Assembly: GCA_963855995.1 (NCBI GenBank)
Contig: OY979716.1
Location: 37,185,390-37,249,389, forward strand
DNA: 64,000 bases
Direction of reading: 5' to 3'
From: Muricea muricata
Lineage: Eukaryota; Cnidaria; Anthozoa; Malacalcyonacea; Plexauridae
Under the pieces are notes generated by a model, which saw nothing but the letters and a program-made list of their open reading frames with translations, was not told where the DNA came from and searched no databases. The translations under genes were made by a program, and so were the position numbers. Shown piece by piece: positions 22,162 to 32,840 of the stretch (position 1 is its first letter; every line of letters begins with the position of its first letter).

Positions 22162-23182
22162 AATCTAATTAACAAAAGTTGAAATTGAATGTTATTACAG
22201 GTATAAAAACATTATTATAACATAAAACTATAAGTAAATTCATATTAGTTTTGTTGGGCAATTTTCTTTATATATTCCAAAGTTTAAATAGCTAGGAGAT
22301 CACATTAGAGACAAATACCACCCTTTTTTGGGCAGCTATGATGAAAGAAGCAAGGCGAATTGAGTATTAACAAGCCAAACCGGATGTTCTTTTGCGAGCC
22401 ATACTTTAATATTGCGATGGAGTGTTGTATTGATGTGGAAGTCGAATCGAACTTTACCCTATTTTTCAATGTTTATTTAAAAATTAAAGATAAATTTGTT
22501 TCACAAACCTACAATATATGTATATTTTAATAATTTAAGTATTTCAAAACAATTATAAACGTTATCTCACCTGTGTACCCAATGGAACGCGAGCGTGTTT
22601 ACAATTTCGATTGCAAATTCCTCCGAGCAGCTTGTAAATCAATAATATTGCAACATTCAATCGCAATATTGCAATACACAAAAGAACTTTGGTTTGAATT
22701 TAATTAAAGCTTAAAACTTATTATTTAAGAGATGACTTTTGAGCATTTGAACTGTGTAAATCGTAATACATGATATAGATATGATACATGAGAGTAACTT
22801 TTAATACATGATGTAGATGTATTTGGTATTCTCTTTAACTGCCATTGTGGATATCGTGAAGGTCACTTGTGAGTTGCGATTGTAATCAGTTCGCTGTCAG
22901 GCATTGAAGCGTGACAGTAAACAAAACTCAACCACCACACACTGAGTGTCAAAGTTCATTTATTCCTGTTTCTTATTGGTTAAGAACGTATCACATGATA
23001 GTGGAGAAATTCTACTGTCTCCCTGGCAACGTAGCTAAGCGGTGGACATTACTTTTATTCACCGGTAAATAACAAATCCGCAGAGCCTCGCAGAGCCATG
23101 TCAGGTAAAAGGTAGTCCTTTTTATACATGTTTGATTGATTTGTGGTACTTTTCTTCTCTTTTGACACTCAGTATATAATAA

Positions 23183-23328
23183 AATACTTATTGACTGAGA
23201 CCTCGAGAAAGCAGTATGTTTTGTGGACCCTCGACTGTCGATGTTTTCCTCGGCTTCGCCTCGGGAAACATCGACGGTCTCTGGTCCACAAAACATACTG
23301 TTTCCCTCGGTCTCAGTCAATAAGTGTT
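23183..23328. repeat. Hairpin element, arms about 70 bp
   Basis: The left arm (cttattgactgagacc, cagtatgttttgtggacc, gtcgatgttttcc) pairs with the right arm almost throughout, around a very short loop at ctcggcttcgcctcgg. It lies between the two transposon genes. It may be a foldback MITE that landed there or a transcription-stopping or regulatory structure shared by the convergent genes. Confidence 0.75.
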
Positions 23329-23693
23329 AATTATTTAACAGATGTTTTGACTGACAAGTATTGTGCATTAGAACTGTATGAACGTAAACAATATGATCTG
23401 AGATACTTCGAAAATAGACTATATAAAATTTGATTTAAAACTCGTACATTTAGCCATTCAGGTAGAGATTCACGAAACGTTTTACTGTAACATGCCCAAC
23501 GCCTGATTAAGATGACCTTGACAACATGCATATAATTTCACCGCTTAATATTTATATTCTAGTAAATCAAAGCACTTTTAAGTCTATTCTTTACAAAAAC
23601 GGTAAATAGGTACATTATGTAGTGTAAAAACAACTCGTAATACATGTAATTTAAACCCAAAAATTGAATAAACAATGTGGTTTTGAAATACGG

Positions 23694-24776
23694 CTATGGC
23701 ATTAAATAGCCAGTAATCTCATAAAATGATCGCATGTCACCAGGTGTAATAAAATTAATGGCAGTGTACAACGCTTCCTTCAAGTCGGTGTTGGCCATTT
23801 CCCAAAATCTGTTCTTAAGCAAATATTTTAGCTTGCCAAAAACATACTCCGCAGGATTAAATTCCGGGCTGTAAGCTGGCATATAAACCAACTCTATGTT
23901 TAGGTCGTTAAGAAAATCTCGTAGGACTTGTTCACCTTCGTTATGGTGTATAGGACAGTTGTCCATGAAAATTGTGTCACCGACTTCCAGACAAGGTCTA
24001 CCTGTTGACGGGTTTATAGAGACATATACGCTTCCTCGAAAAACCGCAGAAATTCCAGTGTTGGACGGGCCATCTATTACATTCATGTAAGTTACCCCGG
24101 TAAGACAGCACATGAGAATAACTGTGGTATTTGATGTTTCACAGTATCGTTCAATTTCAACTGCTCTTTCACCTATTGGAGCGTGTCCGTAAAATCGTCT
24201 GCCATTAGCAGGTAACTTAACACCGCATTCATCAAAATATTTTGGAGTATAAGGATCTTTTTCGTGCAAATAATCGATAAACAATTGCGTGTATGCCATG
24301 CTTTGGATGGTAAACCTTTCCTGCGCTACGTGAGTTATTTTTTTATACGTGAATGCTTCGCCACTCGGCATTCGTTTTCGAACGGCATTGCTAAGAGCTG
24401 TCGTTGAAGTACTTCCAAGAGGAAGGTCGCCAACTTCAATAAGAATATTTTCAATTTCAGAATAGTTAATCGAAGGTTTATTCCTTTTTAAAACCTCGAT
24501 TAATTGGAGATCTCCATCGGAAAGACCGCTTTTATTCCCCCCACCATGTTTTAGCGGACTTAAAGATTTCATTTGCACAAACTGCTTCCAAATTTTCGAA
24601 ATAACTTGAGGAGACATATTTAATTCATTTGCGATATCAACGTATCGTGCGGTAAAATAACCATTAGTCGTATTCCCACCTCTCTCTATGATTTTATCAA
24701 TTATACTTGATCTTAAGTCGGATGACAAAGGTTTTCCAGACCTGTACGAACGCCCTCTACTGCTAACCTTCCACAT
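23694..24776 (-). CDS. Tc1/IS630-type DDE transposase, 360 aa, DD37E
   Basis: An intact frame from ATG at 24776 to the stop at 23694. Residues 1-80 form a helix-turn-helix DNA-binding region of paired type (GKPLSSDLRSSIIDKIIERG, YVDIANELNMSPQVISKIWK). A second HTH-like region follows at about 85-150. The DDE_3 catalytic core has Asp182 in KYFDECGVKL, Asp272 in IFMDNCPIHHNEG and Glu310 in YSPEFNPAEYVFGKLK; 37 residues separate Asp272 and Glu310, so it is a DD37E enzyme. YGHAPIGERA also fits DDE_3. It should catalyse cut-and-paste transposition into TA. All catalytic residues are present and no frameshift is seen, so it may be functional. The ATG lies about 65 bp inside the right inverted repeat. 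Confidence 0.88.
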   Translation of the reverse strand: MWKVSSRGRSYRSGKPLSSDLRSSIIDKIIERGGNTTNGYFTARYVDIANELNMSPQVISKIWKQFVQMKSLSPLKHGGGNKSGLSDGDLQLIEVLKRNKPSINYSEIENILIEVGDLPLGSTSTTALSNAVRKRMPSGEAFTYKKITHVAQERFTIQSMAYTQLFIDYLHEKDPYTPKYFDECGVKLPANGRRFYGHAPIGERAVEIERYCETSNTTVILMCCLTGVTYMNVIDGPSNTGISAVFRGSVYVSINPSTGRPCLEVGDTIFMDNCPIHHNEGEQVLRDFLNDLNIELVYMPAYSPEFNPAEYVFGKLKYLLKNRFWEMANTDLKEALYTAINFITPGDMRSFYEITGYLMP

Positions 24777-24841
24777 CTTGCTTAGGGCGACGCAGCTTAC
24801 GTTATCATATATATAAACTTACAATTTCGCGCCTTAATTCG

Positions 24842-24955
24842 AACGCAACGTCCTTCACTTAGAAACGCCCATTTGCCCGCATAGAAACGTCGCGTTGCAA
24901 CGCCCACAACGAACGTCACCAATGCTTTCGCAAAACGCTCAACCTGAATCGGCAG
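24842..24955 (-). repeat. Right terminal inverted repeat of the two-gene transposon
   Basis: Ends tcaacctgaatcggcag followed by TA. It is the inverted partner of 20523-20636. The transposase start codon lies just inside it, so promoter elements for the transposase probably sit in this repeat. Confidence 0.85.
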
Positions 24956-25044
24956 TATATGTTTTCATCAGCATGTACTTGTTTGTGATGGCATATATGT
25001 GTGATGCTTCTTTGTTGGTATTTTTGAGTAGTCACATTTATTAA

Positions 25045-25116
25045 CCCATAAAGTACCAGATTTCCCCTGGTGAGGAGTACAATCGTTTGTGTCAGATTGT
25101 ACAGTAGTGTAGTGGG
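25045..25116. mobile_element. Small TTAA-flanked element, possible piggyBac-type MITE
   Basis: TTAA at 25041-25044 and 25117-25120 flank a 72-bp unit that starts CCCA and ends TGGG. Inside, gtacaatcg...cagattgtac forms a small palindrome. It resembles the minimal end structure of piggyBac derivatives, but the inverted repeats are only a few bases long, so this is tentative. Confidence 0.35.
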
Positions 25117-27394
25117 TTAACCTACTGTATAACCTTATATTTTTGTGAATGATATGTTTCTATATGAATCATGTGTTACCACAATAAGATTACCAATCAT
25201 ATACAGTACTATACCTGTAACATAAATTTTGAGTGGCCGTACGATGTATGTCTCCACATATTCGTCCAAATCTACGTTATGACCTCGTTCCCTGCTAAGG
25301 TTGACCGACGTGTTTTTCCTGATCATGTGTCTTAAAGCCAATGGCCATAGGGACGTGAAATTAACGGCATGAACAAATGCCTCTGTCCAATAGTTCCTGA
25401 ATTCTAACTGTGCAAATATTGGCAGTAATAGGACCCATGCAGTCTCGCGTAGAAATTCGTCTCCTTCTTTTCCGGCAGTAGAAAACAAGTCTAGTAATGG
25501 CCCAAATAAAGAAAATAGCTGCTGATGATAATTGTGATTGTCATCACATTCTCCGCATTGCTTCAACCACTTTTTAAAACTGTTTAGCATAACAGAATTG
25601 TGTCTCCATATTTTCACAATGCCACAGTCAAATCTTCGTATGATGGAAATTCATTCGATACTATAAACTCTTGAACAGCAGCAAGGCCGTACGAACAGCT
25701 TGCATCTCTGACAGCTTCTTGGATGTGATTCAAGTTTTGCTCCTGAAATTTTCTCTTCTTGAATGCCTCTTCAGTCAGTTTTGGTCTTTTCATGACAGAG
25801 TGGACTAATTTATGAAAATCTCCTTTACTATGTGCTTTAAATGCAGCTTCGCACAAGTGACCTTTGGCATGCATATCTCCTGGTATTTTGGTCATCCATC
25901 CATACACAGAACCGTTTCTTTGCTTAACGCTGTGATTAATCTTCAAAGTTCCTACATCGTCAACGACTGCTGCTGGGAAACCTTCGAATTCTGATTTTTT
26001 GTATTCATAAAGACCATCACTTTCGACAGGAGAAACACTTCTATCCATATCAACTGTTGAATCTTTGAGTGATTGCTCTTCTGTAAAACTGCTGTTGAAA
26101 TTTTGAAGCTCATCTACCAATGTATTTTCATTTGCTTGAGAATACATGTATAACCGAAACAGTTCAACAATATCTGCCAGTTCCATTTCCGTAGCTATTT
26201 CTACCGGTCTGGGCAGAGTGCCGAAAAGCGGCCCTTTAAATTCGGCAGAATTCTCTAAGAGAAGTTTGGACATATCGGCATCTGCATTCATTACGGCAAT
26301 CATCATAGGTGTTGCTCTATATCCTTCTTTTGCGTTGGGGTTGACTCGGACAGTAAGCAAGAGTTTAACCAGAACGAAATTTCTTGTTTCAACTGCACAA
26401 TGTAAAATCATTCTTCCATATTGATCTCTTGCACAGTTGATGCTTTTGACATATTTTGAAAGCTGTTGGATTGCATTGTCCAAAGTATCATCTTCAGTTG
26501 ACTGGGTGAAATCGTTTTTGGTACAAGTCACTGAATTTATCCTTTGGCTTTTGAACAGTGTTCTTTGGAGCAGATAGTGCGAGTCTCATGTCACAGTCTT
26601 TGCTATCTGTAGAAACTGATGGATTGTCAACAAGATCCTGTGCAGATGTATCGATGTGCTTTTCACATGAAAGCATCTCTCTTTCCATGTGTTGCATTTC
26701 TGCACTATGGATGTCAACTGACCTCATGAATTCATACTGCATTCTGGCGGACGTTATATCGAACGTCTTGTCCAACTTATTGAAGCTTATTTCGTAATAG
26801 TGAGAGCAAGGGATGGAAAACTCCTTTCCAAACTGTTCAGCAAAGCAGTTCCAGTCAGGGTCAAATTGTCTTCCAATGACAACTTCAGATTGATAACGTT
26901 TGACTTTGTACTTTGACAGCTCGAACAATGTTCTTGCTTTGAAGGAGGGTTGATCTTGAACTTCTTCTCATTTTCTTTCTCGTGCTTTGCAAAGTCAACC
27001 TTAGCGAGCCATTGGGTGATCTCTGTTTCACTCATATCTACAAATGACTTAGGTGGTTTCGGTATGTCATTTAAACCATGACGAAGAAGCTCCAAATAGT
27101 AACCATCACACCAGGAATCCCACAACTTCTTATGTCCTGGCAATGCATCTTAAAAATAAGACAACAGTGAATATACTCTACTTTGAAATATTAAGTTACA
27201 GTACGTACAGTATCTACTGTTCATTTTCTGTAAATTAGGTGTAAAATATTGTCAGTACAAGTTAGACTAAAAGTGTCAAACAAATCTTACTGACGACTTA
27301 CTTCTAACTTGCTAAGGCAGTTTAAAAACCTTAAAACCAACATAGTTTGAATGGTTTTACATGCGCAGTAATTGTGGTGCAGACATTATAACCG

Positions 27395-27475
27395 CCTCAC
27401 GGCATAAGCAGTTCATTAAAAGCTGTGGTTTTGAAAAAACCACAACTTTTAATGGGCTGCTTATGCTCACAGGAA
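27395..27475. repeat. Hairpin MITE in an intron
   Basis: ggcataagcagttcattaaa pairs with tttaatgggctgcttatgct around a loop near ttttgaaaaaac; the arms are about 33 bp. It lies in the presumed intron between two exons of the DUF6589-like gene. Confidence 0.65.
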
Positions 27476-28810
27476 CTTGATTTTTAACCAATTATTCATC
27501 AAGCAACAGAAACGAGCAAATCATCTGCTGCATTGCAGCTTAAACTCTTGAACAATTTTCAGTGTGTTACCTAAAAAAATATCTTCAGCTTGAATTTGTG
27601 ATACATCTGTTCGGGACATTGTGGCAGTTTCCTTGCACGTCATCAGATCTTTCATCTCACTTACATCAGGGATAATTGCTGCTCTTACGGTGAAGTTCCA
27701 CGTTTTGGGACCAAGAGTTTTGTAAAGTCGGAGATGACGTCTTCTTCCTCGATGAAGATTTACATTGTCCAGCAAGAATATAACTGGAACAGTATCTGGA
27801 CACTTAAGATCAAGAATGTTCGGCAATTCTGCCAGGTGTTGATCCAAAAATTGTTTCTAAAAAGAAGAAAAAGAAGCGTTTAGTTATTAATATTTTTTGT
27901 CATAACACATTGTTTGCAGACTTGCTACAAGTTGTGAGATTTTTACGTGTGTAACAGGTAAATGGAAACTTTCTAGTGAGTAGTGATGTACTATAAAGGT
28001 TAATGAAAAAATCATACATACATTGTACCCCAGTGGGGAGTCAATCCAATTGAATTGAGGAGATTAATAAATTGTTTGCCAGCTCCATAAGTGACACAGA
28101 CAAGACCAAGCAGGAGTCGAAGGCATTAACACCACATGTTAATTTATATGTGGGTGTTTTGTAAACTCTTTTCTTGCTGTCAGTAACAAGAAGTGTTTGT
28201 AGAACACCACACAGAAGTGGACTCTTCTCTTCAAATCTATCTACTAAATCAGAAAAGATTTCTTGATTCAGTACACTTTGCAAATCATCACTTTTCAGCC
28301 TGAAACAGCACATTTTTCTATCTCTTTAACTTCTTTTTTAATTTGTTCTTTTTGCAAGTCTGAAACTTTGTCTTTATCATTGTCCTTTAATGCTTTAATC
28401 TTGGCTTCACACAATGTGACTAAAGCAGAGTTCAATTTGCAAAACTTTGCCAAATTGATATGGTACTCATTTGCAAGTTTTTCTGCTAATTCTGTGTTTC
28501 CTGTGTCTAGTGCAGACACAACCCCTTTAGCCTGTTCCGTTAAAGAGTTTTCAGCTTCACTAATTTCATTTTGCATCAGGGATTTCATTGCTATCCATGG
28601 CAAACTGTATCTTTCTACGAGCAACAGGGTTTCCTCGCTGTTCTTTGATCAAAAGATTTGTATATACAACGCTTTATCAAATGTTAAGAAAATAACAAGT
28701 GTTTGTACTTTACACTAAACATCAAAACTATTTGTTATGCATGCTAAATTATGTTGAAGCAATATAGTATTGCTTGTTAAAAATACAAGGGTTAAATATT
28801 GGTCATTAAT

Positions 28811-29301
28811 AGTCCGGTCCCTTAGCGGCAAAAATTGGCAAGATCTGTACAAAGCGGACAAAGTCAGTATTTCTTTCCCCGCGACTCCTAAATCAAATTG
28901 AAATGTTTTGGGGGGTGTAATGAAGATATTCGCAAAATTTAACATCCCGGGGGTGAAAAGTTCCGTTTTTGAAATAACAGTTCGGGATGTTTGTTCATGT
29001 TTTACTCAATCGTTGTGTTTGGTGGTAAGGTGTTGGGATATTGTTCAAAGACATGGACTTGACAACAGATAAATGGGCATATAAAATTTCCTGTTTGATG
29101 TTCTCACATTAAATATCATTGACTGGCAGAGAAACATTGCCAACCGTTAACGTACCACCTCACTGTGGTAACACCCCCCCTAACTTGAAAATTTGAGGCA
29201 CCCCCTCTAAAATTGATTAGGAGGCATAGTTAATCAATTGTAGAGGGGGTGCTCAAGTTTGTACACACCAGTACAGATTGCTTGGTTAAGCGACTTCGCT
29301 A
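28811..29301 (-). repeat. Dispersed repeat, copy 2 (inverted relative to 9130-9625)
   Basis: Read on the minus strand this block matches 9130-9625 from agcgacttcgct / agtgaagtcgct to the ggtccctta / taagtgacc end. The hairpin gcaccccctctaaaattgat...caattgtagagggggtgc is preserved. It lies between the kinase-like piece and the coil-rich piece of the decayed minus-strand gene. A short open frame within it (28715-28945) is part of the repeat and not a gene. Confidence 0.75.
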
Positions 29302-29696
29302 TAAATATCACATGTGCAAAATAGACTTCACTGCAGAAATGTTACTTTACAATTTAAACCGCACATTTATTGATGTTACAGAAATGGATAGGAAACTCGT
29401 TGTCATTTGTGATGTTTTCAGCGTGCTGACGGCATTTCAACCTAGCTGCAAATCATGACATCCCCAACTCCTCAAAACCTGCTCGTTTAGCAATGATACA
29501 ACTGAATATTTTAGTCTAAAAACAAATAAATATGGTTAAACCAATCTACGATGAAGTATTGTCAGTAAATTTTAGAAAATATTTCAAGAATTAAACAGTT
29601 AAAAATGCATCCCAAATTTTAGTTTAATCATCGATAGGCTTGGGATGCCATTTTCGTAGCTACAAAAAATAAACATTCCAAAACAAAGACTACCCT

Positions 29697-30239
29697 TCAC
29701 GCTTCTAAAGATCTGCTAAGTCTGAAATCGGAGACTTTGCATGCAATCGGACATTTTTGGTATACTCCTGCAAACGATGTTTCACCCTGGTCACAATAGT
29801 GTTGATTAGACACAAAGATGTTATTTGGCTCAAGATCTCTATGTGCAATGTTTTGTCCATGCAAGTACTCAATACCAGCCACAATATCTTTAAAACACAC
29901 AGGCATTACATTGGCGAATTTGTTGAAGTCTAATTCGCTGTCTACATAGTGATAAAAATCCGCGAGATTGCTTACAACTTTTTCAGCACCAAATTGACTA
30001 AAGTTGAATCCAACATACTCCATTATTAGGCCATGTGGATAGTCTGAATAGCCAATAAATACGGGAATATTTGCATGGCTCATACTGCTTAGCATTTCAG
30101 TTTCTCTCAGAAAGCGACGTTTGGACTCCATACATTCACCTTCCAATTTCTTTACGACAGTTCCAAATGAACCACTAGCAAGCTCCTGCTGATTTCTGAC
30201 CAAACTCCAGTCAAACGAAGGCAAGCCATTTACTAGCAT
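29697..30239 (-). pseudogene. Protein-kinase domain fragment with altered catalytic motifs
   Basis: The first 180 codons read as the start of a Ser/Thr-type kinase: glycine loop ASGSFGTV, KKLEGECMESKRRFLRE with the alpha-C Glu, HANIPVFIGYSDYPHGLIME (hinge), IVAGIEYLHGQNIAHRDLEP (catalytic loop) and CKVSDFRLSRSL, then a stop. Kinases of this type read HRDLKPxN and DFG; here they are HRDLEPNN and DFRLSRS, losing the catalytic-loop Lys and the DFG Gly. About a dozen residues between the glycine loop and VKKLEGE seem missing. The C-lobe after DFG is absent. It lies upstream of the DUF6589-like gene on the same strand and may once have been its N-terminal part, which is inference. Confidence 0.65.
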
Positions 30240-30611
30240 TGGAACTTTAAAGCTCCTTCAAATACTCAACATCATGGCATGTTAGTGAATGACTGCAGAG
30301 CAAGCTCGTATCAGCGTGATGAAAAAAATTACACTTGTATCATATTTATTGCAACACAACACAGTAAATCATCCAGTGCGGGAAATTATTATATTAAACA
30401 TATAACAACACGTAAACACAAATCACGCCAAGTTCCCTAAAAATGTGCTAATGTTGCTGACATTCGTGATACAGCCTAAACGGGCTATTTACATGAAGGC
30501 TAGGGTCCATGTGAACATGGCATAGAGTGAAATACGCAAATGTAACAACTTGTTCCTGTTAAATTTCGTCATGTGCACTATACTACGTTACATATTCTAC
30601 CCCATATTACT
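30240..30611. other. Non-coding stretch
   Basis: No gene or repeat is seen upstream of the kinase-like piece. Confidence 0.4.
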
Positions 30612-30612
30612 A

Positions 30613-30744
30613 AACAATTATTGAATGAGGTCGAGCAGGATATAAGGAATTATTAAGGGAGAGGTTTTCGGTTGAGGCAGATAACACAAACCGAGGCCTT
30701 AATAATTCCTCATATCCTGCAAGAGCCAAATTCAATAACTGTTT
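30613..30744. repeat. Hairpin MITE
   Basis: Arms aattattgaatgaggtcgag / gagcaggatataaggaatta and their reverse complements (taattcctcatatcctgc, aattcaataactgtt) pair over about 45 bp around a loop containing ttttcggttgaggcagataa. No coding capacity. Confidence 0.65.
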
Positions 30745-31560
30745 TATTATTTTTTGAAAATATTTTAAATTCAGTTTAAACGCTTGCTTTGTATAAAGTA
30801 AGAAGACACAAGCTGCTGTGAAATTGTTCGAAAACTAATAAGCCAATCAGATTACAAAAAGATGTTCTTAAAATGATTGTTGATTACAAAGTCAGTCAAA
30901 AGCCACATAAATTATAGCGTGACGTCATATTCTGTTTTATGGCGATTATTCATCATTCCGTCAGCTCTTAACCAATCAAAACTCCTAAAATATTTTCAAT
31001 AAATAGTAAAACTAATTATACTCCAGGCTGCAATAAAACTACTATTTGCCATGCAAATAGCCCCTTATTGCTTCGCTTCAAATGCTGAAATATATAGCTA
31101 CATTTTTTGCAGTACCGATAGCTCTGTTTTCTACAGGTACGTCAAATTTCAGTCTCGTAGAATGCAGTTCAACAAAACGGGCCTCACTATCGCCTGTACT
31201 GGGGCCTCACATCGCCATCGCACGTTTGTAAAAAATATTTACCAAAATATTCAATGGTATTCTCGGCCGTATTTTCCCCCGTTTAAATTTGAATAGTCGA
31301 TAGTTGTGTACGTAGACATTGTCGTTCTTGTTTATAAAACATGTAATTATGTGGAAATTTCGCCTGAGTTTTTATTAAAACAAGATGCCTACTCAGGCGT
31401 TCACACTTTCCTCAGAAATTACGGAACTTAGGGTCCTTTTCAGGCTTTTCTCACACAAGGGGGCTGGTTGGGTTTAGTTTTCAGGAACCTTGTAGTCCTG
31501 TGAAGGGATAGCAGGCATCTGTGGTCTGTGGAGGGGAACACCTTTTTACAAAATATAAAC

Positions 31561-32025
31561 TGCTGATTTTAATAAATACATAAACGAGCACAGCTCAGTT
31601 ATTATTAACTAAAATTTAATAAACTTTTGTACACAGATACTACATTGCAAGATACATCCAAAAACATTTTTAACGCCGTTGCTATGGTAACACTGTCGTC
31701 CCCAGGCCCCGCACAGAATTTTTATAAAATAGCTGTATACTTGAACTGGTTATAACAACATGTTAAGAGATGTCTGTCTGCTATAGATATGCATGCCTAA
31801 AGTTCAATGTGAAGATCATTGTTCGAAAAAAAATGTCCAGGTGGATAAATATAACAAGTTATATAAATTTCGTATCAAGGGCCTAGGGACAGCAGTGTTA
31901 CCTTGGCAACAAAATTAGAAACGTTTTTTGATGCGTCTTGTTATGTAGTATCGATGTGCAAAATTTTATTGAATTTGATTGAATAATAACTGAGCTATGT
32001 TCGTTTATGTATTTAGTAAACAGCC
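31561..32025. mobile_element. Foldback-type MITE with long inverted repeats
   Basis: The left part (aataaatacataaacgag, cagctcagttattatt, then the ggtaacactgtcgtcccc region) matches the reverse complement of the right part (ggacagcagtgttacc ... tgagctatgttcgtttatg) for about 150 bp with moderate divergence. The centre is about 150 bp. No open frame. The ends are placed only approximately and no target duplication is claimed. Confidence 0.6.
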
Positions 32026-32840
32026 AATCGGCCTACTTTTTCATGCTCTTTCACATGAAACAATAAAATTTTTTAATGCCAATGCCTGTTAATATAAATC
32101 TGGATAATGCTCATAACAGAAAAACACAGAAGTAAGATTTGCCAAATATACAGTATTGTTTATGACTTATGCAGTTCAATTATGCAAGTATTATTAAGAT
32201 TGGTGATAGAGTTATGTCACGTCTCCCCTGATTGATTGTAACAGATACTTCATTGTTGTGTTAGGTTTGTTAGTTGTTAACTGGTTTGTCAAGAAATTTT
32301 ATTTGTGAAGGTGTCAAGATATTAAAATTGTTTAAGTGAAACAGGTTTTCAATACAAGACTGGCAGTTATTTTATTTACACAATTTCTATATTGGTCAAT
32401 GGATGTGATCACGGTGTACAAGACATCTTTGACAAATTACTGGACCAATAGTGTGCTATGTATATGTGGCTATGTCATTGTTTTATTTTACCACGTATGT
32501 TTTATTTTACCACGAAAAAGAATTACTGTAGGCACTAGAGAAGACAAAACACAAACTAGACAAAGTGATTGTTCTTGTATATATATGATCTTTAGTGCTT
32601 TCATTATTAGAATGCATTTAGTTTTCACCAATATGCTGTGGCAGCATTACAAACACGAAGTAGTAAACATCTTGTTCTTATGAATATTGAGCATAGTGTC
32701 CTTGCATTTCAGCTGAATGACCTTTTTTGAAGAATAGGTATTGTTGCATAACCGATAACTGAACATTGCAACTAGTCAATAAAATAATGCCATATGAGAA
32801 CCATATTTTGACAGTCTCAACAAAGAACATCATAGTACAT

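Larger units (their letters stand above)
20523..24955. mobile_element. Tc1/IS630-type two-gene transposon, 4,433 bp, apparently intact
   Basis: Both ends begin CTGCCGATTCAGG and are flanked by TA (20521-20522 and 24956-24957), the target duplication expected of the Tc1/mariner/IS630 superfamily. The terminal inverted repeats are about 114 bp each (20523-20636 and 24842-24955) with around ten mismatches. Two convergent intact genes fill it: a 494-residue zinc-knuckle protein from the left and a 360-residue DD37E transposase from the right. About 1.5 kb between them is non-coding and holds a hairpin element at 23183-23328. Most Tc1-like elements are 1.2-2.5 kb with one gene, so size, repeat length and gene count are unusual. 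Confidence 0.85.
20184..25214 (-). other. Phase-1 intron of the DUF6589-like gene holding the DD37E transposon
   Basis: The donor TTACAG|gtatag (25214) and acceptor attgtag|GTCATAC (20184) join in matching phase 1, restoring a Gly codon between IYVT and HTSVQM. Without the 4,433-bp transposon the intron would be about 600 bp. It also contains a small TTAA-flanked element at 25045-25116. Preserved splice phase shows that the two exons belong together although they lie 5 kb apart. Confidence 0.7.
19747..28624 (-). pseudogene. Large DUF6589-like / ankyrin multidomain gene, decayed
   Basis: Pieces from high to low coordinate: coil-rich segment 28624-28295 (NTELAEKLANEYHINLAKFC); 28313-28041 ([28 protein letters not shown]) then, after a frame change and a deletion, [20 protein letters not shown]; exon 27858-27572 (VIFLLDNVNLHRGRRRHLRL); exon 27153-26940 (KLWDSWCDGYYLELLRHGLN); a frameshift, then 26928-26515; a frameshift, then ankyrin repeats 26531-25620 (GRMILHCAVETRNFVLVKLL, YRATPMMIAVMNADADMSKL) and FPAAVVDDVGTLKINHSVKQ; a frameshift, then 25617-25215 (TAWVLLLPIFAQLEFRNYWT, GHNVDLDEYVETYIVRPLKI); last exon 20183-19747 (LLGNLDILGSVRRAYVSCFN). 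The order matches a large multi-copy invertebrate family carrying a DUF6589-like region, from recall. Four or more frameshifts make it a pseudogene. Function is unknown; a transposon-derived origin is possible. Confidence 0.6.
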
